Positions 6,834 to 15,038 of a stretch of DNA of 41,276 nucleotides are shown in pieces. This stretch comes from Marinobacter lipolyticus (GTDB lineage: Bacteria; Pseudomonadota; Gammaproteobacteria; Pseudomonadales; Oleiphilaceae). A model generated the notes under the pieces. That model was not told the origin of the DNA. It made no database searches and saw only the letters and a program-made list of their open reading frames with translations. Location: NCBI RefSeq assembly GCF_018424605.1, contig NZ_QTKT01000018.1, positions 1-41,276 of the forward strand. Direction: 5' to 3'. A program made the translations under genes and the position numbers. Position 1 is the stretch's first letter, and each line of letters starts with the position of its first letter.

Positions 6834-8618
6834 ATGAGCCTGAAACGTTACCTCCCGCTGCTGCAGTGGCTGCCGGGTTATCGGCGGGAGCACGCCGTCA
6901 GTGACCTGATCGCAGCGGTGATTGTTACCATCATGCTGATCCCTCAGTCACTGGCCTATGCACTGCTGGCGGGCCTGCCGGCGCAGGTGGGGCTGTACGC
7001 GAGCATCCTGCCGCTGGTGCTTTACGCGGTGTTCGGCACCAGCCGCACCCTGTCGGTGGGGCCGGTGGCGGTGGCGGCGCTGATGACCGCGGCGGCGCTG
7101 GCGCCGATCGCCGAACCCGGCAGCGCGGAATACGTGGCGGGCGCGGTATTGCTGGCGGTGATGTCGGGGTTGATGCTGACCGCCATGGGCCTGCTGAAAC
7201 TGGGGTTTCTGGCGAACTTTCTCAGCCATCCGGTGATTTCCGGTTTCATTACTGCCTCCGGCCTGGTGATCGCCGCCAGTCAGGTCAAACACCTTGTAGG
7301 CATCGAGGCAAACGGCCACAACCTGCTGGACATTGTGATCTCGCTGGCGGCCAACCTTGGCAGTGTGCATGGGCCCACGCTGCTGATCGGGGGCGGTGCC
7401 CTGCTGTTCCTGATCTTCGCCCGCAGCCACCTGAAACCGCTGTTGATCCGCGTGGGGGCGAGCCAGCGCGGGGCGGAGTTGGTCGCCAAAACCGCGCCCA
7501 TTCTGGTGGTGGTGGCCACCACGGCACTGGCCTGGGGGCTCGGGCTGGATGCCCGTGGGGTACAACTGGTGGGCGAGGTGCCGGCCGGGTTGCCGGAACT
7601 GACCCTGCCACCGCTGGAGTGGGGGCTGTGGAAACAGCTCGCGGTGGGTGCCCTGCTGATCAGCGTGGTGGGGTTCGTGGAATCGGTGTCCGTGGGGCAG
7701 ACCCTGGCGGCCAAGCGGCGCCAGCGCATTGATCCGGATCAGGAGCTGATCGGCCTGGGGGCGGCCAATCTCGGCGCCGGCTTTTCCGGCGGTATGCCGG
7801 TGACCGGCGGTTTCTCCCGCTCGGTGGTGAATTTCGACGTCGGTGCACAGACCCCTGCCGCCGGCGCCTACACCGCAGTCGGCATTGCCCTGGCTACGCT
7901 GGTACTGACGCCGGCCATTGCCTGGCTGCCGACGGCGACATTGGCCGCCACCATCATTGTGGCGGTGGCCTCGTTGATTGATTTTCCCGCGCTGGTGCGG
8001 ACCTGGCGCTATTCCCGCACCGATTTCGGCGCCATGCTGGCGACCATCGTGCTGACCCTGCTGCACAGTGTGGAGGCCGGCATCATGGCCGGCGTGGGGT
8101 TGTCGATCGGGCTGTTCCTGTTTCGCACCAGCCGGCCCCACAGCGCCGTGGTCGGGCGGGTGCCAGGCACCGAGCATTTCCGCAACATCCAGCGCCATAA
8201 GGTGGAAACCAGCGCCCATGTGACCTTCCTGCGGGTGGATGAGAGCCTGTACTTCGCCAACGCCCGGTTTCTGGAAGAGCGGGTGATGGACCTGGTCACC
8301 CGCCAGCCCGACCTGCAGGATCTGGTGCTGGTGTGCCCGGCGGTTAACCTGATCGATGCCTCGGCGCTGGAAAGCCTGGAAGCCATCAACGAGCGGCTGA
8401 CCGATGCCGGCGTGCGCCTGCACCTGTCGGAAGTGAAGGGGCCGGTGATGGACCGGTTAAAGAGCACGCAACTGCTCAGCCGTCTCGGCGGTCAGGTCTT
8501 TCTCAGTACCTTCGAGGCCTGGCGCAGCCTCGTATTGCCTGAAGGGAAGCCCGAAGATAAGCCTGGAGGCGAGCCTGGAGGGAAGCCGGCGGAGATGCCG
8601 GCCAGCGGCGCGCGCTGA
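6834..8618 (+). CDS. SulP-family anion transporter with STAS domain
   Basis: The 594 residues give a SulP (SLC26-like) transporter: about ten to fourteen membrane segments in residues 20-420, with the signature IPQSLAYALLAGLPAQVGLYAS near 35-56 and a C-terminal STAS domain (about 440-555, VNLIDASALESLEAI). SulP proteins move sulfate, bicarbonate or other anions. Its close coupling to the persulfide dioxygenase, with a seven-base gap, suggests traffic of sulfite or sulfate made by that enzyme; this is inference. A repetitive hydrophilic tail of about 25 residues rich in Gly, Lys, Pro and Glu follows the STAS domain. Confidence 0.92.
   Translation: MSLKRYLPLLQWLPGYRREHAVSDLIAAVIVTIMLIPQSLAYALLAGLPAQVGLYASILPLVLYAVFGTSRTLSVGPVAVAALMTAAALAPIAEPGSAEYVAGAVLLAVMSGLMLTAMGLLKLGFLANFLSHPVISGFITASGLVIAASQVKHLVGIEANGHNLLDIVISLAANLGSVHGPTLLIGGGALLFLIFARSHLKPLLIRVGASQRGAELVAKTAPILVVVATTALAWGLGLDARGVQLVGEVPAGLPELTLPPLEWGLWKQLAVGALLISVVGFVESVSVGQTLAAKRRQRIDPDQELIGLGAANLGAGFSGGMPVTGGFSRSVVNFDVGAQTPAAGAYTAVGIALATLVLTPAIAWLPTATLAATIIVAVASLIDFPALVRTWRYSRTDFGAMLATIVLTLLHSVEAGIMAGVGLSIGLFLFRTSRPHSAVVGRVPGTEHFRNIQRHKVETSAHVTFLRVDESLYFANARFLEERVMDLVTRQPDLQDLVLVCPAVNLIDASALESLEAINERLTDAGVRLHLSEVKGPVMDRLKSTQLLSRLGGQVFLSTFEAWRSLVLPEGKPEDKPGGEPGGKPAEMPASGAR
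8541..8597 (+). repeat. short imperfect repeats encoding a G/K/P/E-rich tail
   Basis: Units like GAAGGGAAGCC, GAAGATAAGCC, GGCGAGCC and GGAGGGAAGCC are repeated four to five times and encode GKPEDKPGGEPGGKP at the end of the SulP protein. Such arrays change length easily by slippage. Confidence 0.4.
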
Positions 8619-8654
8619 TACACTGGGTGCTCGCCAGATGAAGGTGAATTGCCC

Positions 8655-9314
8655 ATGGGCATGACGGACAACCTGCTCTCACCCACCCAGTGGGTGGTGA
8701 CTGCACTGCTGTTTCTCGGGGTGCTTGTGGCCGCGGTGCGCCAGGTGGACTGGCAGGCGCTGCGCCGGGACAACGCCCTGCAGCACTCGTTCTTTGGCGC
8801 GGCGGTGGTGCTCGGGTTTCTCTGGCAGTTGCGGGCGGGGTTGTCGCCGGGGCTGTCCATCCACATCTTCGGCATGACGGTGATCACCCTGATGCTGGGG
8901 TGGGGGCTGGCGGTGCTGGCAGGCTTGCTGGCACTGGTTATAACCGTGATTACCGGGCGGGAACCGCTGGTGATGTTCGCCGCCAATGGCCTGGTCACGG
9001 TGATGGTGCCGGCGCTGGTCAGCCACGGCATCATGCTGTGGGAGCGTCGTCGCAATTTCCGCAACTTCTTCGCCTACATCTTTTTCTGTGGCTTCTTCGG
9101 CGCCGGCATTGCCGTGGCCTGCGCCGGGCTGGTGATGTGCCTGATGTTGTGGACGGCGGGCGTGTATGAGTTCCGCGAGCTGGTCCACGAGTACATCCGT
9201 TACCTGCCGCTGATCATGCTGCCGGAGGGTTTCGTGAACGGCACCTTCGTGACCGGCCTGATGGTGTTTCACCCGGACCGGCTGACCACGCTGGATCAGC
9301 GCCGTTACCGCTGA
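8655..9314 (+). CDS. CbiM-like energy-coupling-factor membrane permease, orphan
   Basis: The 219 residues contain about six hydrophobic segments and the C-terminal LPEGFVNGTFVTGLMVFHP block that I associate with the CbiM/PF01891-like family of ECF transporter membrane components. CbiM usually binds Ni2+ or Co2+ through an N-terminal Met-His segment, which is not visible here, so the substrate is unclear. ECF T component, ATPases and CbiN are absent nearby. ATG 8655 is preferred over an upstream TTG because AAGGTG is eight bases before it. It follows the SulP gene by 36 bases and may be co-transcribed. Confidence 0.72.
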   Translation: MGMTDNLLSPTQWVVTALLFLGVLVAAVRQVDWQALRRDNALQHSFFGAAVVLGFLWQLRAGLSPGLSIHIFGMTVITLMLGWGLAVLAGLLALVITVITGREPLVMFAANGLVTVMVPALVSHGIMLWERRRNFRNFFAYIFFCGFFGAGIAVACAGLVMCLMLWTAGVYEFRELVHEYIRYLPLIMLPEGFVNGTFVTGLMVFHPDRLTTLDQRRYR

Positions 9315-9363
9315 ACTTGAAAAATGAATGCCTGTACTAAACTCAGGCTCAATCGGAACGTAA

Positions 9364-9813
9364 TTATCGGGAGGGCCAGTAGCGCTGCATTTCCACGAAC
9401 AGGAAGGACGCGCTCCAGGTAATCAGCACCAGCCCCGTCAATGCTTCTATGCCGGTAAGAAAACGCAGAATGCCAAGCGCTTCGATGTCGCCGTAGCCCA
9501 GGGTGGTAAAGGTGGTGAACGAGAAGTAGGCGCAATCCAGCAGGCTGCCACTGAAGTTGCCGGCGAGCTCGCCCCAGCCGTCTGCGTGGTGCATCAGGTA
9601 AAAGGCGCCGGCAAAGATCCAGACCTGGAGGGTGTGAATGGCGAGGATGCCGATAACGCCGGTCACCAGCCGGAAGTGATGGCTGCGACGCATCTGCGCC
9701 AGCACTCCACTCAGACGCAGCAGGGCTTCGTTGTGGATAACCACCACGAGCGCAACGATGAGCGCGTTGAGGATCGTGGCGTTGAGTAGATGAACCTGCT
9801 CTGCTAGCGACAA
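9364..9813 (-). CDS. small potassium channel-like protein (two-helix pore)
   Basis: The 149 residues hold an N-terminal hydrophobic helix, a helix near 50-72, a pore loop with the K+ selectivity motif TTFTTLGYGDI (about 107-117), and a final helix (about 122-145). This is the pore-loop ion channel layout, with no RCK or other cytosolic domain. The start is uncertain: I chose TTG 9813 because the frame extends upstream without any ATG until it overlaps the divergent RND adaptor gene. It would conduct K+ across the inner membrane. It is transcribed away from the export operon. Confidence 0.75.
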   Translation of the reverse strand: MSLAEQVHLLNATILNALIVALVVVIHNEALLRLSGVLAQMRRSHHFRLVTGVIGILAIHTLQVWIFAGAFYLMHHADGWGELAGNFSGSLLDCAYFSFTTFTTLGYGDIEALGILRFLTGIEALTGLVLITWSASFLFVEMQRYWPSR

Positions 9814-9849
9814 GGGTACCGTTCTCGCTGACCCGTTAGTAAGTGCGTA

Positions 9850-9875
9850 TTGATTGTATAGTAGTCTGATATAAA
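9850..9875 (+). promoter_or_regulatory. candidate promoter for the RND/ABC export operon
   Basis: The 103-base gap between the divergent channel gene and the adaptor gene is AT-rich. TGATATAAA (9867-9875) is a good extended -10, and TTGATT at 9850-9855 is a weak -35 with short 14-base spacing. TATACAAT on the opposite strand (around 9853-9860) could be the -10 for the channel gene. Confidence 0.3.
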
Positions 9876-9916
9876 ACGCCCTGAAGGCCTTATTCACCTT
9901 AGCTGGCCCGCACTCA

Positions 9917-11155
9917 ATGTCCAAACGACTTATTCCAGTACTGATCCTTGCCGTCGGAATACTCGGCTTTCTGCTGCTCAAGCTGACCCGGCCGGAGCCG
10001 GAGCCGATCACCGCCAGCGAACGTAGCTGGCGTGTGGAGGTCCAAGAGGTTGAGCCCGGCACCCATACCCCGATGCTGCCCCTGTACGGCGAGGTGCATG
10101 CCCCTGAGCAACTGACGGTGGCCGCCACGCTGGCGGGCCGTATCGCCGAGCGTCCGGTGACTGAGGGTCAGCCCGTGGCCGGGGGCGATCTGCTGGTGGC
10201 GCTGGATGAGGCGGATATCCAGCCAGCGTTGGCCCAGGCCGAAGCGCAGCAGCGCGACCTGCAGGCGCAGATCCGGTCTGAGCAGGTGCGTTACCGTAAC
10301 GATCAGGCGGCGCTGGCCAGTGAGCAGGCCATACTCGACAACGCCCGCCGGCAACTGGAACGCACTCGCTCGTTGGTCAGTCGCAACCTGGCCTCCCGCG
10401 AGGCGCTGGAGGCCTCCACCGACGCGGCGGCGCGGGCAGAACTGACCGTGAACACCCGGCAGCGAGCCATCGAGGAGCATCCGGCCCGCCTGCAGAGCCT
10501 GCAGGCGAAACTGGCCCAGGCCGAGGCCAATCTCGAAAGCACCCGGCGGGATGCTGCCCGGGCACGGATGACCGCGCCGTTCGACGGCATTGTCACCGAC
10601 GTTCAGGTGGCCACGGGCGATCAGGTCAGCCGCAACGAGCCGCTGCTCTCGCTGTACCCGGTCGACGGTCTTGAGCTCAGGGCGCGGGTGCCGCAGGTGT
10701 TTCATGCCGAACTGCTGGCGGCTCTGGAAAACGGCGATACCCTGCGGGCGGTCAGCAGCGACGGGCGTTACCGCTTCCGGCTGGTAAGCTTTGCCGGCAC
10801 CAGCGATGCCGCGGGTACCGATGCCATTCTGGCTCTGGAGGGCGACCCAAAAGGCCTGCGCCCCGGCGCACTGGTACCGGTCACCCTCCAGCGCGCCAGC
10901 CGCGCAGACAGCGTGGTGATTCCGTTCAGTGCCCTTTACGGTGCCGACAGTGTGTACCTGCTGACGCCGGAAGGCCGGATGAAGCGCGTCGAGGTTGAAC
11001 GTATCGGCGAGGCGGCCGGGCGCAACGGTGAGCGAAGCCTGCTGGTGTCCGGAGAGGCGCTGGTGCCCGGTGCCCGTCTGATCACCACCCACCTGCCCAA
11101 TGCGGTCACCGGTCTGAAGGTGGATGTCGCCGCCAGCGGAGCCCCCCAGCCATGA
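9917..11155 (+). CDS. RND efflux periplasmic adaptor (membrane fusion protein)
   Basis: The 412-residue protein has one N-terminal membrane anchor (about 5-24), a barrel-sandwich half motif (LAGRIAERPVTEGQPVAGGDLLVALD, about 72-98), a long alpha-helical hairpin with coiled-coil character (about 105-215), the second barrel half (MTAPFDGIVTDVQVATGDQV, about 217-236), and beta-barrel domains to the end. This links an inner-membrane RND pump to an outer-membrane channel. There is no outer-membrane factor gene here, so a TolC-like protein elsewhere must serve. Its stop overlaps the RND gene start (ATGA). No clear ribosome-binding site is visible. Confidence 0.92.
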   Translation: MSKRLIPVLILAVGILGFLLLKLTRPEPEPITASERSWRVEVQEVEPGTHTPMLPLYGEVHAPEQLTVAATLAGRIAERPVTEGQPVAGGDLLVALDEADIQPALAQAEAQQRDLQAQIRSEQVRYRNDQAALASEQAILDNARRQLERTRSLVSRNLASREALEASTDAAARAELTVNTRQRAIEEHPARLQSLQAKLAQAEANLESTRRDAARARMTAPFDGIVTDVQVATGDQVSRNEPLLSLYPVDGLELRARVPQVFHAELLAALENGDTLRAVSSDGRYRFRLVSFAGTSDAAGTDAILALEGDPKGLRPGALVPVTLQRASRADSVVIPFSALYGADSVYLLTPEGRMKRVEVERIGEAAGRNGERSLLVSGEALVPGARLITTHLPNAVTGLKVDVAASGAPQP

Positions 11156-14100
11156 GGCGCAGGCAGGGCGTGATCGGGTTCTTTGTTCACCACCGGGTGG
11201 CCGCCAATCTGGTCATGCTGGTGATGCTGCTTGGCGGCGTGCTGGCGCTGACACGGATGAACATCCAGTTCTTTCCCACCTTTGCCCTCGATGTGGTCAG
11301 TGTGCGAGTGGTGTGGAGCGGCGCCTCCGCCGAAGACGTGGAGCAGGGCATCACCAATCCGCTGGAGCAGCGCCTGCGCAGTGTTGATGGGCTGAAGAAG
11401 ATGACCTCCACCTCGGCCCAGGGGGTGTCGGCGATTACCCTGGAATTCGAGGAGGACACCAACCCGATTCAGGCACTGGACGACGTGCGCCAGCAGGTGG
11501 ACGAGTTTACCAACCTGCCCGCCGAGGCGGAGGAGCCACAGGTCACCCGGCTGGAACGCTACGAGCCGGTGGCGCGGCTGCTGGTGGTCGGCGATGTGGA
11601 TCGCCGCGAATTGCGGCAGCTGGCCTATCGCTTCGAGGACGAACTGCTGCAGCGGGGCATCGACCGGGTGGCCATTCGCGGTCTGCCGGAACAGCAAATC
11701 AGCATTGATGTGCCGGTGGAGCGCCTGGAATCGCTGGGGTTATCGCTGGAGCAGATTGCTCAACGTGTCGGCGCCATTTCACGGGATCTGCCGGCCGGCA
11801 TGATGGCGCAGCAGGACGCCACCCGTGAACTGCGGTCGGTGGAGCAGCGGCGTAGCCCCCAGGCGTTCGAGGATATCGCGGTGCTCAGTGGTGAGCGCAT
11901 TGAGCTGAACCTGGGGGACATTGCCATCATCCGCCAGGAAGCCAGGGACAACCAGGCCACGCTCACGCGGGACGGCAAACCGGCGGTGGAGTTGCAGCTG
12001 CAACGGGCAGAGAACGGTAACTCGCTGGCCGCTGCGAAGGTGCTGGAGGACTGGCTGGCAGACACCCGGCCGGTGTTGCCGCCAACGATTGAGCTTGAGG
12101 TATACGACGAAACCTGGCAGCTGCTGGACGACCGTATCTCGCTGCTGGTAAGCAATGGCCTCGGCGGCCTGGTGCTGGTGGTCTGCCTGTTGTACCTGTT
12201 TCTGCCGGGCCGGGTGGCCGTGTGGGTGGCGGTGGGGATTCCCACGGCGTTTCTGACGGCGATGGCGGTGCTGTGGCTGATTGGCGGCTCCATCAACATG
12301 ATCTCTCTGTTTGCCCTGATCATGGCACTGGGGGTTATCGTGGACGACGCCATTGTGGTGGGCGAGGATGCCGACGCCCATGCACGCATGGGGGAGGCGT
12401 CCATCTATGCCTCGGAAGGCGCGGCCAAACGCATGGTCTGGCCGGTGCTGGCGTCGTCGCTGACCACGGTGGCCGCGTTTATGCCACTGCTGGTGGTCGG
12501 GGGCGTCATCGGCAACATCCTCGGGGACATCCCCCTGGTGATGATCTGTGTGCTGGTGGCCTCGCTGATGGAATGTTTCATCGTGCTTCCGGCGCACCTG
12601 CGGCATGCCTTCGTACCCCGCCGCAAACAAAAGCCGCAACTGGAAGCGGCACCGCCGGGGGCCCTTGCGCGTTTTCGTAGCGGGTTCGAGCAGCGTTTCG
12701 ACCGGTTCCGCCACGGCCGCTTTCGCCGCTTTTCGCGCTACAGCCTGGAACACCGCGGTGCAACGGTGGCCGGCGCGCTTGCCCTCGCCATCGTGACGGT
12801 CGGGCTGCTGGCCGGCGGGCGGCTCGGATTCAACTTTTTCCCCACCCCGGAGCCTTCGGTGTTCTACGCCAACGCCAGCTTCGTTGCCGGTGCCAGCCGG
12901 GAAACGGTGGAGACGTTTCTCACCGATATGCAGCTCGCCCTGAACGACACCGAAGAGGCGCTGGGTGGCGACCTGATTCGCCATGCGGTCACCACCCGCG
13001 GCAGCACCCTCGGCCCGGAGGGCGCCTCCCGTGCCGGTGATGAGCTGGGCGCGATGATGGTGGAGCTGGTGCCGTCGGACCGGCGCGATGTGCGCAATCC
13101 CCGTTTCATTACCGAGTGGCGGAGCCGGCTCGAGCTGCCGGCCGGCCTGGATTCCCTCAACATTTCTGAGCGGCAGTCCGGCCCGCCCGGCCGCGACATC
13201 AATGTGCGGCTGACCGGAGCAAGCGCCACCGACCTCAAGCGGGCGGCCGAGTCGCTGGCGGAGGCGGTGCGTAGCCTGCCGGGGGTGCTGGATGTGGAGG
13301 ACGACATGCCCTGGGGGCGGGAGCAACTGGTCTATCAGGTCAGCACCTACGGCGAGGCGCTGGGGCTGACCACCAGCGACCTGGGGCAGCAGCTGCGAGC
13401 CGCCTACGACGGTCGCATTGCCCAGATCTATCAGGACGGTAGAGACGAGGTGGAAGTACGGGTCCAGTTGCCGCGGGCGCAGCGGGAGAGCATGGCGTCG
13501 CTGGCCGACATGACGGTGCGCATTCCCGACGGTCGCTTTGTGCCGCTGGTTCAGGTCATGAACCTGGATTACCGCCAGGGTTTCGAGGCCCTGCGCCACG
13601 CCGACGGCGTGTTGGCGGTAGAGGTCAGCGCGTCGCTGAACACCCGCATCAGCACCGCGGATCAGGTGCTGAACAACCTGGCGGAGAACGTGCTGCCGCA
13701 GCTGGTGCGGGATTTCAATCTGCGCTACAGCTTCGAGGGCCGGTCGGCGGACCAGCGGGAGACCCTGGCCGACATGCAGACCGGGCTGGTGATCGGCCTG
13801 GGCCTGATGTATGTGGTGCTGGCGTGGGTCTTTGCCTCCTGGAGTCTGCCGGTGATCGTGATGTCGATTATCCCGTTTGCCCTGGTCGGAGCCCTGCTGG
13901 GCCACTGGCTGATGGGACTCCAGCTGACCATTTTGTCGCTGTTCGGTCTGTTTGGCCTGTCGGGCATTGTGGTGAACAACGCCATCATTCTGGTGGCCTT
14001 CTATGGGGATGCCCGCAAAAAGGGGCTCGGCATCAACGACGCGCTGAACGAGGCGGCGGTGCAGCGAGTACGAGCGGTGTTGCTGACCTCGCTCACCACC

Positions 14101-14301
14101 ATCGGTGGCTTGTTGCCGCTGCTGTTCGAAACCTCCCTGCAGGCGCAGTTCCTTATTCCCATGGCCACCTCCATTGCATTCGGCCTGGGGCTGTCCACAC
14201 TGTTGGTGTTGTTGGTGACGCCGGCGTTGCTGTCCTACCTGGAGCAGTTCCGCGAGTGGCGTGCCCATCGTCGCGGTGAAACCGCCGAACCCATCGGATA
14301 A
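11152..14301 (+). CDS. RND efflux pump permease (AcrB-type)
   Basis: At 1049 residues it has the full AcrB-family length. It shows an N-terminal helix (about 15-33), a first periplasmic domain, helices 2-6 (about 335-480) with the proton-relay acidic pair in GVIVDDAIVVGED (about 398-410), a second helix 7 (about 540-560), a second periplasmic domain, and helices 8-12 (about 865-1030) with GLSGIVVNNAI. It exports substrates by proton exchange; the substrate range cannot be read from the sequence. It is translated from an ATG overlapping the adaptor stop and is followed after 11 bases by the ABC ATPase gene. Confidence 0.95.
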   Translation: MRRRQGVIGFFVHHRVAANLVMLVMLLGGVLALTRMNIQFFPTFALDVVSVRVVWSGASAEDVEQGITNPLEQRLRSVDGLKKMTSTSAQGVSAITLEFEEDTNPIQALDDVRQQVDEFTNLPAEAEEPQVTRLERYEPVARLLVVGDVDRRELRQLAYRFEDELLQRGIDRVAIRGLPEQQISIDVPVERLESLGLSLEQIAQRVGAISRDLPAGMMAQQDATRELRSVEQRRSPQAFEDIAVLSGERIELNLGDIAIIRQEARDNQATLTRDGKPAVELQLQRAENGNSLAAAKVLEDWLADTRPVLPPTIELEVYDETWQLLDDRISLLVSNGLGGLVLVVCLLYLFLPGRVAVWVAVGIPTAFLTAMAVLWLIGGSINMISLFALIMALGVIVDDAIVVGEDADAHARMGEASIYASEGAAKRMVWPVLASSLTTVAAFMPLLVVGGVIGNILGDIPLVMICVLVASLMECFIVLPAHLRHAFVPRRKQKPQLEAAPPGALARFRSGFEQRFDRFRHGRFRRFSRYSLEHRGATVAGALALAIVTVGLLAGGRLGFNFFPTPEPSVFYANASFVAGASRETVETFLTDMQLALNDTEEALGGDLIRHAVTTRGSTLGPEGASRAGDELGAMMVELVPSDRRDVRNPRFITEWRSRLELPAGLDSLNISERQSGPPGRDINVRLTGASATDLKRAAESLAEAVRSLPGVLDVEDDMPWGREQLVYQVSTYGEALGLTTSDLGQQLRAAYDGRIAQIYQDGRDEVEVRVQLPRAQRESMASLADMTVRIPDGRFVPLVQVMNLDYRQGFEALRHADGVLAVEVSASLNTRISTADQVLNNLAENVLPQLVRDFNLRYSFEGRSADQRETLADMQTGLVIGLGLMYVVLAWVFASWSLPVIVMSIIPFALVGALLGHWLMGLQLTILSLFGLFGLSGIVVNNAIILVAFYGDARKKGLGINDALNEAAVQRVRAVLLTSLTTIGGLLPLLFETSLQAQFLIPMATSIAFGLGLSTLLVLLVTPALLSYLEQFREWRAHRRGETAEPIG

Positions 14302-14312
14302 AAGGCAGGACC

Positions 14313-15038
14313 ATGACAGAGCCAGTGGTGCAGGTGACCGGTCTGAGCAAGCGTTTTGCCACGGGGGCGGATGCGGTAACGGTGCTGGCAGAGCTCTCCT
14401 TCGCCCTGCCGGCCGGGGCGTCACTGGCGTTGACCGGCCGTTCCGGCTCCGGCAAGAGCACGCTGCTGAACCTGCTGTGTGGCCTGGAAGCGCCAGAAGC
14501 CGGTCGGTTGCAGGTGTTCGGCGAAGCCTTTGCCGCCGGTGACGACGGGGTCGCCGGGGATGCCTCGGCGCGCTGGGCCCGGCTGCGCCGCCGCGCCATC
14601 GGTGTGGTCTTCCAGGACGCCAACCTGATGCCGGCGCTGACGCTGCTGGAAAACGTGCGGCTGCGAGCCACCCTGGCGGGCCAGCCCACCGCGCCGGCCG
14701 CTGACTGGCTGGCGCGGCTGGGGCTGGCGGAACTGGCGAACCGCTACCCGGATCAGGTGTCCGGAGGGCAGCGCCAGCGGGCGGCTCTGGCCATGGTGTT
14801 TGCCATGAACCCGGGGCTGATTCTGGCGGATGAACCCACGGGCAGTCTCGACCACCACACCGCGGACGACGTCGCCGATAGCCTGTTCAGCCTGCAGCAA
14901 CACAGCGGTTGCGGCCTGATCCTTGCCACCCACGATCCGGCCCTGGCGGCCCGCTGTCAGTACCGGCTGGATCTGGGGCACGACCGACCCGAACTGGCCG
15001 CCACCTCCGCGCTGCCTTCGGCGGCCGCTCCGCCATGA
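14313..15038 (+). CDS. ABC transporter ATPase (LolD/MacB-type)
   Basis: The 241 residues have Walker A GRSGSGKST (about 44-52), a Q-loop at VVFQDANLM, the ABC signature SGGQRQRAALA (about 150-160), Walker B LILADEPTGSLD (about 170-181) and the switch histidine in ATHDPALA. The closest type is LolD/MacB ATPases, which drive FtsX-like permeases that act on envelope substrates. The stop overlaps the permease ATG (ATGA). It starts 11 bases after the RND gene, with AGGCAGGA upstream. Confidence 0.93.
   Translation: MTEPVVQVTGLSKRFATGADAVTVLAELSFALPAGASLALTGRSGSGKSTLLNLLCGLEAPEAGRLQVFGEAFAAGDDGVAGDASARWARLRRRAIGVVFQDANLMPALTLLENVRLRATLAGQPTAPAADWLARLGLAELANRYPDQVSGGQRQRAALAMVFAMNPGLILADEPTGSLDHHTADDVADSLFSLQQHSGCGLILATHDPALAARCQYRLDLGHDRPELAATSALPSAAAPP

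Noticed and set aside
11779..14424. Very long minus-strand open frame opposite the RND pump gene (also 6948-8423, 4724-5815, 2747-3859, 22004-23533 minus and 18424-19719 plus)
   Set aside because: These are antisense shadows of real genes in GC-rich DNA. They have Gln/His/Arg-rich low-complexity translations and no recognisable motifs.
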